Shown here one piece after another: positions 11,301 to 20,200 of a DNA stretch of 37,745 nt. A program made the position numbers and the translations under genes. How positions within the stretch are numbered: the stretch's first letter is position 1; every line of letters starts with the position of its first letter. Under the pieces are notes generated by a model. The model worked only from the letters and a program-made list of their open reading frames with translations, was not told the origin of the DNA and made no database searches. The stretch comes from Branchiostoma floridae (lineage: Eukaryota; Chordata; Leptocardii; Amphioxiformes; Branchiostomatidae). Location of the stretch: contig NW_023365791.1 in NCBI RefSeq assembly GCF_000003815.2, forward strand, positions 169,509 through 207,253. The letters run 5' to 3'.

Positions 11301-14300
11301 CATACTGCAGGATAGGTGTCGCTGCTATCAATGCGGTCACAAACGTAAAGCAAATCAATATGTAAATTAAGAGCCTTGTTATTCAGTGATTCCCCTGCTT
11401 GATGCAACTATTCACGGAGGCAGAAAGTGTGCTGTTTTTATATTCTAATAGTCGGTAACCAAAGAACTAGTAGTTTATACAAAAGTATATTCGTCTTTTC
11501 AGAGAGATGTCGTTAACGATTTTCCGCATTTGGTTGACGAGTCCTTGACGTTTCTGCGGTGGATATTGATCTGTTATCTCCCTTTTGTATTTGTCACTTT
11601 TCCCTGAGGATATCATCAAGTTGTCATGATGATTTGTTATCTATATTGTCTGGTTTCCCAGTGCTGCTGTTAACCTTGATCCCGTCAAGGCCTCCCTAAG
11701 TCTTATGTGGTTTATATAAGCTAAACTGACTTGATTATATGGATGACATCCTCACGTGCATCAATTTTCGTCTGTTTTCAAATAGATAAAAAAAGTTTGC
11801 TACCATATTGTAAATCCCACAAAGCAAAGTGACCAAGATATGCCATAAATTGCAATAGAATCTTGGAAACAAGCACTAGTTAGTGTCGTAGAATGCCTCT
11901 TTTCCAATCGTATTTTTTAAAATGTTTATCAGTATAACTAAGCTGAAAAAATGTACTTTGAGCCCTGGGTTAAGTCTTCCAAAGTCGTAGCTATAGAAGA
12001 AGATGTGAAAGAACGCAAGTAAAGAATGTTTACGAGTTTTTTGTGTTCAGTCAGTTGTTCAACCTTCCTGACCATTTTAGATTTTTCATAATGAAGGCAA
12101 CTTTTTTTAACCACAATTTCTTCGTACGCTCGCATCAGCTTTTGGGTGCCTAGATGATGCCATCCAAACAATCAAATCAGTATGGCCGTTACCAGGACTC
12201 TCTCCCATTGGACATTGTGATGACCAATAATGGGGACTGGGGACTAATGTCGGAGCAAATCCCTGCTTACGGCCTAATCACATCGGAGGTAAGAATAGAT
12301 GTTGTTTCCGTCGTTTACGGCCAAGAGGGGAGAACTTGCCCTTCAGTCGGTCGATATTAAATCATCACGGTATTGACCGGGGCTTATTAATATCTGTTCT
12401 GTCCAATTCCGGGAGGGCAGAAATTACTTTTTTGCCGGAAAGGCTCTCAAGGGCTTTCGTAACAAGGTTACAGACGACTTCCTCAAGGTCGAAAAACAGA
12501 TTCCAGGGTGGAAACTTTGTATTACTTTGTCTTTTGCACAGGTCAGAGAGTTTAGAAATTGTGCGAACCTGCAAAACATGCAAATGAGTGGATTGAGAAA
12601 CAATGCACAAGGGATTTGACAAAAAATTCATTAAAAAGAATCTCTTTGGAGGGTGATAGCCATGCTAGCTTGGTCTTCTCTGACAGTATTGATCCTTTGA
12701 AAGTGAGTCCCTCATCCCGGTATCAGGACAGTTCGGCACATGGACACTTCGGCCCGGACATTTCGGCCCCAAGTCCAGGACACTTCGGCCCCGCTAGTTC
12801 TTATGTGCGTGGGCATGCTATGCAATGTACAAATTAATCGAAAAGGTATGTGAAACGCAACGATCAAACATATTGAGCATTAAGTCTTGAAACAAATAAA
12901 TAAGTATTGAAACATAGCAAACACACTTACCGGCGATTTTCTCGAGTAGACAGGAGAACACTATGTAATATACTGTACAAGTAAAATCATACGTCCTAAA
13001 ATTATACGTTATGTATTCAGCTCGGGCTACGTGTTAGATAACTATCGTGGACCGGACCCGGGGCCGAAGTGTCCTCGGCTGGCTTGGGGCCGAAGTGTCC
13101 TCGGCGTGGGGCCGAAATGTCCTGATTGCCAGGGGGCCGAAGTGTCCATGTGCCGAAGTGTCCGACATTCCCTCATCCCAACTGTCAGAGAATCGTAGCT
13201 GTCGGAGAAGCTCAGCAACATTACGATCTTACAGTCAAGTATCTTCTTGGAGATAAAACACCGACAGTTGACCTCACAAAATGGCACCGACATTTGTAGT
13301 AGACATCCCTCCACGTCCGTGCCTAATGATGGTGAGCCTTTGGCTGAAGGTCTCTTTTTAATTGAGAAACACAACGTCGTAACCTATAACGTGCTGGCGT
13401 AAGCAGGTCGTAATTCAGTCATCAATTCTTGTAAAAACGTCTTCGTCGTTTACGTTTTTTCTCTACCACAGGGACGATAGGGTCATGGCCGTATAGTTTC
13501 TCAGTGAAAACAGCTCGTTTACAACCAGTAATTGTTGTGCGGGACATACACAAGTGGGAATTCGGAGAATCCTTCAACCGAGGATCTTCCCTGCACTTCT
13601 AAGATCTTCTACGACAGGAGGCATCACTTCTTGTAAATTTTCTTTGTCGTTTGCGTTTCTTCTCTACTACTAGTAGTTTTTCTCCCCACAAGGTCCGGGT
13701 CATGGCCGTATAGTTTCTCAGGGAAAACAGCTCGTTTACAACCAGTAATTGTTGCGCTTGAGATACACAAGTGGGAATTCGGAGAACCCTTCAACCGAGG
13801 ATCTTCCTTGCACTTCTAAGATCTTCTACGACGGGAGGAATCACTTCTTGTAAAATCTTTTTTGTCGTTTGCGTTTCTTCTCTTCCACAGGGTCCGGGTC
13901 ATGGCCGTATAGTTTATCAGGGAAAACAGCTCGTTTACAACCAGTAATTGTTGCGGAGGAGATAGTTACACAAGTGGGAATTCGGAGAATCCTTCAACCT
14001 TGGATCTTCGCTGCACTTCTAAGATCTTCTCCGACAGGAGGCATCACGAATGGGTCGTAGTCTCGCCAATTACGAGACCGTTATCTCCCCCTCGCACACC
14101 GGGAGAACGTCCCCCGGGAGGACGGAGATTTGCCACGGGCAGTCCACCAATAATTACGACTCTTTCTCATCCGTATCGATCGCAATTACATGGCGGCCTG
14201 GCACCGAGCGCTGGAAACTGTCTCTGTGTTATCGTGAAGCTATATTATACATGTATGTTGTGGATGGTAAAAAGAAGTGGAATAGGTTATAGAAAAACAT

Positions 14301-15764
14301 ACAGGCCATAAAGATATACTGTAATGTAATCTCAAGATATAATGAGCACCTTTTGCCATTTATACTTTACCGTGCTTTAACCCTAGGAAAAATGTGGTGT
14401 TTCGGGTTGCCCGACTGGCTCTAGCACAAAAAATGCCGACCCTAGTTTTTCTTTTGGCCGGCGGCTGGCAAAGGGTATAAAATTTGCGATCTGACATCTA
14501 GGTGAGAAAGTTCAGATTGTGTACTGAGAAAATATCGCATCCCTTTGTGCAATCATTTATCGATATACTTGTGCCTGTACAATGTCCATCTGTATGATGA
14601 TAATACGATGTTGAAAGTACCAGTACCTGATGCATTTCTGTTCTACATTGTTTAACTGCAAGTATTTTCTTTATCACTTCTGCCGACATCTTAAAAGAAT
14701 GAATAGAGAAAAAAAGGGGTACCGATCCTACTTTTGTCTAGCCTGGGTACCATCCGGATAGTAGTTCGCTCCTATGTTCGCTTCTGCTATCCGTCTGGAG
14801 ACAGAGAAGCGACTGTATATAGTGTATAATGAATGTCAGAGCTAGAAGCCACTGTATATAGTACATAATGAACGTCGGAGCGAACTACTTTTCGGATCGT
14901 AGCCAGCTAGGCTAACATTTTTGTCCGGACCGTAACTAGAAACCAAACGATTTTATTTTCTACGCCTAAGGTTTAAGCGCTATATGGTTTAAACGATAAT
15001 CTGTTGCGATGCATAGCTTGGAGCACAACAGTGTTACATATAGTTTATAAATGACCTCCTACATCTGCTGTATGTTCAGATAACTAATGACCATGTACAT
15101 AACTTGTTTGTCTGTTTCCATGTTCATCTATATATTTTATTTAATCATAATTGTGTAAACTTGCAGGTGATGCAGAGTGTTGGCTATGTGAACAGAAACG
15201 CCACCTACTGGGATGAGCTGAACCAACAGGTGAAGCAGGTAAACTGAAACCGACCCATACAAATTACACTTATGTACGAGTCAGTTATTGGTCTAACACA
15301 AAGACTTGTAAACTCGAGATTCAAGATCATTTCATTGAAGTTTGATAGTGTCTGTCAGTGATGTGTTATTGGCACTGGTCGAGTTGAACTATCTCAATTT
15401 ACAAAATACAGTAGACACATAATTTGCATAAGACCGTACATTCGAAACTTGGTCTTTCTCGAAATGTGAATAAGAGAAAGAGACGAATGTGGAAGTGCTA
15501 GCGATGGAGAAGTAGAATGATCAAATTTGTTGAGCAGACGGAACATAACCGTTGTATTCTTTGCATTACCATATCTATCTAAAAATGCTACAAAATCGCA
15601 ACTGTACAATGATGGGTAAATCTTCGCTCTATTTTTCACCTCTACTCTAGATCATGTACCAGCTTGGACTTGAAAGGGAGCCACAAGTGCCAAGAAAACG
15701 TGCCAAGAAAAACAGGAGGAAAGGACCGAGGATGACGAACCACCGTAGTCACGTAGAGCTGTAA
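5390..15764 (+). CDS. Small secreted protein with basic C-terminus, three coding exons, unknown family
   Basis: Coding exons are 5390-5623, 15167-15238 and 15651-15764, all joined in phase 0 with clean sites (AAG|GTAAAG, TTGCAG|GTG, CAG|GTAAAC, CTCTAG|ATC). They give 139 residues. The ATG at 5390 was chosen because it starts directly at a signal peptide (MHLLAVLLVLSG, ending about residue 21); the frame upstream has no other ATG. The mature part is charged and probably helical. It has three N-glycosylation sequons (NFT, NAT, and a second NAT in exon 2) and no cysteine. The tail (PRKRAKKNRRKGPR) is strongly basic and could bind heparin or be a processing region. I recognise no family. Intron 1 is about 9.5 kb and packed with transposons. 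A further exon inside it cannot be excluded. Confidence 0.6.
6091..6287. mobile_element. MITE with about 40-bp terminal inverted repeats
   Basis: The ends are TAATGCTAGTTCACCTTTAT and, on the other strand, TAACGCTAGTTCACCTTTAT. Both continue into GTAACCTATATCC. The element is 197 bp with no coding capacity. The sequence resembles repeats I associate with amphioxus MITEs (LanceleTn type), but that is from memory and untested. No clear target-site duplication. Confidence 0.75.
6665..6833. mobile_element. MITE with perfect 8-bp target-site duplication
   Basis: Terminal inverted repeats TAATCTCCAAGCAG and CTGCTTGGAGATTA are flanked by TTGACTAC at 6657-6664 and again at 6834-6841. An 8-bp duplication fits the hAT, P or Merlin superfamilies. 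The termini do not show the usual hAT CAG start, so the superfamily is left open. Relatives lie at 10613-10702 and, decayed, at about 29860-29923. Confidence 0.8.
7018..8189. mobile_element. GC-rich foldback element containing an assembly gap
   Basis: The left end GTACCGGTGTGACAGCGATC (7018-7037) is matched by its reverse complement at 8170-8189. Next to both ends lie short repeats of the type 'gcgagatcgctagcgatttcgcccc' separated by long C or G runs (7040-7125 and 8020-8170). The middle is ordinary AT-rich DNA, broken by Ns at 7270-7473. The open frames over the G/C runs are compositional. No target-site duplication seen. Confidence 0.65.
7270..7473. other. Assembly gap (204 N)
   Basis: Run of N inside the foldback element. 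The flanking poly-G/C palindromes are a likely cause of the assembly failure. Confidence 1.
8478..8716. repeat. Short direct and palindromic repeats
   Basis: 8478-8550 is built from ACCTGGACC/GGTCCAGGT words in both orientations. Next, 'tcaatgacctagacc...gtcaccatg.ttacc.gtaaa' occurs twice (about 8585-8630 and 8671-8714). No gene. Confidence 0.6.
8858..9178 (+). mobile_element. tRNA-derived SINE with 16-bp target-site duplication
   Basis: The SINE body is 8874-9162. It opens with a tRNA-like head (A-box-like 'TGGCGTAACTGG', B-box-like 'GTTCGATCCC' at about 8932-8941) and ends in an A-rich tail. It is bracketed by GAAGGCAAACGATATG at 8858-8873 and 9163-9178, a perfect duplication and the hallmark of LINE-driven insertion. 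The middle ('gggaaaggcact.tacacgac', 'cttcctcact', 'ggtacctg.cttcgg') is shared with the SINE at 32179-32600. The degenerate tRNA fold means it is not an active tRNA gene. Confidence 0.88.
9186..9212 (+). mobile_element. Helitron-like 3' end
   Basis: The stem ATTTGC (9186-9191), loop TT, GCAAAT (9194-9199) is followed by a 9-nt spacer and CTAG at 9209-9212 before T. Layout and sequence resemble the ends at 2163-2194 and 18627-18658. The SINE inserted 7 bp upstream of this hairpin, so it splits an older element whose 5' end I could not place. Confidence 0.5.
9213..10534. other. Intronic, no gene recognised
   Basis: Part of the long intron 1. A small inverted repeat ('gatctggtct' against 'agaccagatt', about 9892-9970) is the only structure seen. 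The minus-strand open frame at 10096-10467 has no recognisable features. Confidence 0.4.
10535..10612 (+). mobile_element. SINE/LINE 3' tail fragment
   Basis: 'aattcagcccttggctgcaa' matches the tail of the SINE at 32179-32600 ('aattcagcccctggctgcaa'). It ends in an A/T tail of the 'gtttgatttaatttgatttt' type, typical of short-repeat LINE/SINE tails. It directly abuts the MITE at 10613. Confidence 0.55.
10613..10702. mobile_element. MITE, 90 bp, related to 6665-6833
   Basis: Terminal inverted repeats TAATCTCCAAGCAG and CTGCTTGGAGATTA enclose a 62-bp centre. No target-site duplication remains. Confidence 0.75.
10703..11730. other. Intronic, no feature recognised
   Basis: No supported gene, RNA or paired repeat ends were found in this stretch of intron 1. 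Confidence 0.4.
11731..12175. mobile_element. MITE with about 50-bp inverted repeats, copy 1
   Basis: The left end is TTGATTATATGGATGACATC. The right end, read on the minus strand, is TTGATTGTTTGGATGGCATC and continues with 'acccaaaagctgatgcgagcg'. That matches the left end of the element at 15913-16290. The interior 'aaaagttgccttcat' block is also shared by the two. The minus-strand open frame at 11938-12171 is transposon sequence. Confidence 0.75.
12176..13410 (+). pseudogene. Unidentified coding-like remnant split by a MITE
   Basis: Protein-like stretches appear in shifting plus-strand frames: about 12176-12302 (contains NNGDWGLMSEQIPAYGLITSE followed by GTAAGA); about 12390-12600 (contains GKALKGFRNKVTDDFLKVEK); and after the MITE about 13184-13280 (contains YDLTVKYLLGDKTPTVDL), then 13281-13400 one frame over. 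Composition looks coding, but stops and frameshifts separate the pieces. I cannot name a family. It may be a decayed transposon gene or old gene fragment inside the large intron. The plus-strand assignment is an inference. Confidence 0.25.
12719..13168. mobile_element. Mutator-like MITE with 11-bp target-site duplication
   Basis: TCCCTCATCCC stands at 12708-12718 and again at 13169-13179. The ends are inverted repeats (GGACA.TTCGGCACATGGAC) built from a repeated word, GGACACTTCGGCCCC or GGACATTTCGGCCCC. There are about four words on the left and five on the right. A 9-11 bp duplication is typical of Mutator-like elements. The 450-bp body has no coding capacity. Confidence 0.8.
13423..14047 (+). 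repeat. Three tandem copies of a roughly 200-bp unit
   Basis: Anchor 'ggtcatggccgtatagttt' lies at 13481, 13698 and 13897. Each unit contains a pyrimidine tract ending in CACAG or CACAAG, then 'aaaacagctcgtttacaacc', 'acacaagtgggaattcggag' and 'cacttctaagatcttct'. The tract looks like a splice acceptor, and a frame of about 40 codons (starting GSWPYSF) follows it in every copy, ending at TAA in copies 1 and 2. Copy 3 carries a small insertion that shifts the frame. Confidence 0.85.
14048..14738. other. Intronic, no gene recognised
   Basis: Two overlapping plus-strand frames stay open to about 14311, but no domain or splice structure supports them. Nothing else seen. Confidence 0.3.
14739..14914. 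mobile_element. MITE with about 35-bp inverted repeats
   Basis: The left end TAGCCTGGGTACCATCCG...AGTAGTTCGCTCC matches the minus-strand right end TAGCCTAGCTGGCTACGATCCG...AGTAGTTCGCTCC. The centre holds a word of about 40 bp ('actgtatatagt.yataatgaa') twice. It lies about 250 bp before the second exon of the secreted-protein gene. Confidence 0.7.
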
Positions 15765-15912
15765 CTCACAGTCGCGCTCCTAGCGGCCGAACCAGATTGT
15801 GCAATATAATCGTGAACAGCGCCAGTGAGAGCCCCTGACAGTGTCAGATTGTATAAACATATAGCCAGAGTATCTCTGACGGCGTCAGTTTCTCAACTAT
15901 GGCCATAATAAT

Positions 15913-16290
15913 TTGATTATATGGGTGACATCCCATGGGAACCCCAAAACTGATGCGAGCGTGCGAATAAAAAATGTTTGGTCAAAAAGTTGCCTTCATA
16001 TGTAAATAAGTGGTCAAGAAAGTTGAAAGTTGAACAAATGACAGAAAACAGGATATGGTATACCGAACAATAGATTCTTCCGTTTTGTTCTGTCACTTCT
16101 ACTTCTATGACCTTGGAATTGACCTTGCCATTCTATGACACCAGTAGACGTTTTCGGACATTTTTGTTCATTCTACGGCATATCTTTGTTCATTTTGTTG
16201 TTGCTTTGTATAATTTACAGTATGGTTTTATAATTTTTGTCAGAAACGGCCGAAAATTGATGCGCGCGCGGATGTCATCAATATATTCAA
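15913..16290. mobile_element. MITE with inverted repeats, copy 2
   Basis: The ends TTGATTATATGGGTGACATC and, on the minus strand, TTGAATATATTGATGACATC, plus shared inner words, make it a relative of 11731-12175. It begins about 150 bp after the stop of the secreted-protein gene. Confidence 0.75.
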
Positions 16291-17238
16291 ATCCACAAAG
16301 CCTATGGCATAGACGTCACGTGAAACATGTAAAGCAAATACGATATACAGCAACTACTAGTATATCTATTTTCATCCATCTTTTTATCATCCTGAAATTT
16401 CGTATCGACACGGAGTATCCTTCCACGTGTTAGTGAAGATTCTTTCGTTTGTCAAAAGGCTTCAAGAGGGAAGCGAACATAATTTTCAGTTTACGAACTA
16501 CATGTACATACAGTACAGGCTTCACTACGTTCTCCATATTTGAGTTTCATGTATGCACATTCAATTCAATACAATAGTTAAAAGACGCTATGTTTATCGG
16601 TGTCTCTTTGTCATAGTTTAAAAAAGGCATCGCACGTGAAACGCGTGACAAGTCCGGAAATGTGCCATAATTGTGGAGAATGTATCCATAAGTGACTCTC
16701 TGTAGTACTGCAGCAGAAATTCCGGTTTTTCTGCCTTGTGTTGAAGACACGATTTGGACAGCTTGCATCGGACTTATAATCGTACCTTACGCGCAAGTTA
16801 AAATATGATTTCCCGACTATGTGCTTGAAAACAAAAGAACACAGACAAAGCCAATTTTGCCTTTCTCTATTCTTGTTCCAAAATTCACACCTGTTAACAC
16901 CTATAGGTAACTGCACTGCGCAGGTGCAAACAAGGCTCGTGCCTTCTCCGAAGACCCTCCCCGTTGGCTGTTTCATGACGCTTGAGTGGTTTTACAGGTC
17001 AACTCATGTGACAAGAGTCACAACATGTTTCTCAATTTGCTAATCTGAATCATCGAGAGGTATAAAGTTGCCCAAGAAAACTTTCTTCTGAGTGAAGTCG
17101 TAGTAGGTTTTTCGTCATGTTCTCAGCGACATTACAGTCGCTGGCTTAGACTACATCAAGGACGACTTGTTTGGACACTAGTCTCCTGGGGCAGTGCCTT
17201 GTTGTCTGTTAAATTACGTAAGTCCTAGATTGACCAAA
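16291..17238. other. Intergenic region upstream of the sialyltransferase
   Basis: No gene or repeat pair recognised. The promoter and 5' untranslated region of the sialyltransferase should lie in the last few hundred bases. The open frames here show no protein features. Confidence 0.35.
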
Positions 17239-20200
17239 ATGGCGTCGGAAATAGCTGTAAGACCACCACAAGACCACCAGGACACCCCTTTTTTCAGATT
17301 CAAGAGAAGACGACTTCTCAAAATCTTTGTCGCTGTGCTAATCGCCTGCACCGTCATACATCTCTTTCTGTATACGTCACCAAGGTATGACTGTATTCTA
17401 CATATATAGATTTTGCCATTGTCTGTAACAGAAGGCCGGAGCTATCCACATACATGTTGGGTCACATCAGCGTCGTAGGATATTCTTTTGTAGTACGATT
17501 TCCATCCAGGCTATGTGACACCTACCCTAAGTTGAAAAGATTTCACGTCTCTGCCACAAGACAACTGAGTGTGTAAAGAGTATGAACAACACAGTGGTCC
17601 CAAGAATTTGTGTGTCGTGTCACACTTATGTTGTTGTTGTTCAACCTCTATTATTTCGCTAGACATTGGCTGTCTGAAAATAACTTTGTTTTAAGTTGAT
17701 ATCCACATAGATCGAACTATTCACAGAGATCTAACATGCTCTCAAACATTCCGCCAGATTAAAGATAGCAACAAAGGCAATGTCGCCGGTCTCACTCAAC
17801 AACTTCCGGAAGAACACCACTAGATTGGATGTAACAACAAAGACAATATCGCCTGCCTCACTCAACATTCTGCCAAAGAACGACACTAGATTGGAGATAA
17901 CAACAAAGGCAATGCCGCATGAGCGACCCTACCTCTTGATCAAAAACACCTCTAGAGTTGAGGCAACAACAAAGGCACCTGCTCCAGTCTACCTACTACG
18001 TAAAAACACCACGCGATTGGAGATAACAACAAAGGCACAACGCTACAACCTGATCAGAAACACCACTGCACAGCCACGTGTTACAACAGGTCCGACGTCT
18101 ACACCTCAAACTGTGGTGTCGAACTGGACATATAATGCAGGAGAGATGAAGAAAATCAGGTCAGTGACAATTTTACACTGAATGTACCGCAATTCCAACT
18201 ACTTCTATCATTTTAGTACTATGCTAAACTTTCTTCCAACACAATGGTATACACGGAGCAAATTTTCAACAACCACTGTCACCTTCTTCAGGATCAAAAG
18301 TGATGACCAATCACTTTATAACTTAGAGCGTAAACTCTTGTGACCCGTGTTGGAAGATAGTTTAGCATATCACTATAATAACTAACAACACAGATGAGCT
18401 TCCATGATACTCCTATTATTTGATTATGCAAACAATTTTACAATCCCATTGTGTTCCATGACTTGGCTGTCATACATATGACAGTGCTTTCATACATGTC
18501 ACACCATGATAGGGATTTCATTCACATATTTTGTGACTTGGTAGGAAGAGATACACATATAGATATTGGAAGAAAGAAAATCTACAAAAACACTCCCCAA
18601 TTCCATGTCCATGTTTTCGTAAAAAACTAGAAAGGCCGACATTTGCTTAAGAGCAAATACAGCATATTTCAGCCATACCCCTTCCCACGCAACATTGGAC
18701 TGTTCCAAATTACCCCCGCGCAAAAATGGAACATCCTCTTAACAGTACATTATCCCCCAAAGTGGACTGGTATTGTGACTTGATTCCAGGTAAAGATAGA
18801 GCTTGCTTCTATTTTTCAGAAAATGACAATAATCACACCTTCCATTTAGAAAATTTTCATCATGACTGAAAATTGTTGAATGACTTCATGTAATGTCATT
18901 AACAATTTTCAGTACGATAACTAGGTGTAAGTTTTAAAAAAGTATAAGCTCCTTGTGATGTGGGTACATTTATTATTGCAGTGAACTTTTTTTATTCAAG
19001 TAGGGCATACGATTTAATAATTATCAAGCAGGTGCAGGTACTGTAGGAGCGTTTGTTTTCTTCAAGCTGTAAAACTGTTAAACTGTTTTACTTTGTATGC
19101 AATCAGCCATCGAGCCTATTCTTATTTTAGTTTAACAACTCAGTCCTGCCAGACCCGGAAGATACGATTGAACCTTGTTCGAGGATTTATTTTCGTCTGT
19201 CTGGTCAGTCTGTTCATACCCTGGCGCTGAGAGTGTTTTATTGGGCTGAAACTCTGGCAGTTTAAAGTTACTTACAATTTAAATGTTCAAAGTTTATGTC
19301 AAACAACAACAGCACTAGGAACACATACATTTGCTCTGGAGAAAATACAGCAGTTTTCGCAAGTTCCAGTCCAGTGATAGAAATGTGACCACTATAGACA
19401 GGTGGTCACTATAGAGAAAAATGCTGATCTATTGACTAGGAGCCATACGTTACACATGATTTCAGTACACTGATCATTAATCATATAAACATTGCACAGG
19501 TAAGCCAATTGTTTAGATGTACAATTAAGTTCAAATAATTCTGAAGAGAAATATTGATGAGAAAATAATCATTCTCGCCACTGTCTAACTTATAATTACG
19601 TATCAAAACTAAACGTAGATTTTCTAACTAACGCACCTTTCGCCGACTTCATCAAAGGACCGCCGGCTATCAATCAAACACGGCTGTTGATTAGACTTAG
19701 AGTTTCAAACAGTCATGTGCTGTGTGCCAGTTGACAGCGAACTTCATGCTACGTGATGTTTTACATTGCTTGGACCTTCTTTCCTACAGCGGTGCTTCTA
19801 CAAAATATTTAGACTGTAACACTGAGTCCCACGTGTTTTATAGAATAGAATTTGACGCAGAACAGCGTTTTTTGCTGGGTATTTTTCTTGAAACATGTCC
19901 GTGGGAATATCAGCGAGGCGGCGACGTAGGGATATCAGACCGTCAACAAAAGTCGCACGGCGGCTAACGGCGCAGCGAAGATACTAGCGCTATAAATAAG
20001 CACTTCAACTAAGGATGGCAACCCGTACAATATTTTTGTATACTGTTGAGCTAAGTAAAGTTTGTTGTTTATGAGGTTTTAGTTGTCTTTGAAGCTTTGA
20101 CCCGAAATATTTTAAAGTCAAACTGCTGAAGAGAAGTAAGTGACTGCTACGATTATCGTAGATATGGCCCTAAAAAAACTGATAAAAGAAGCCTTCTCAA

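Noticed and set aside
11938-12171. Minus-strand frame of 77 codons with protein-like look
   Set aside because: It lies wholly inside a MITE; the related element at 15913-16290 does not keep the frame.
13423-14047. CRISPR-like regular repeats
   Set aside because: Units are about 200 bp, contiguous and without spacers; the genome is eukaryotic.
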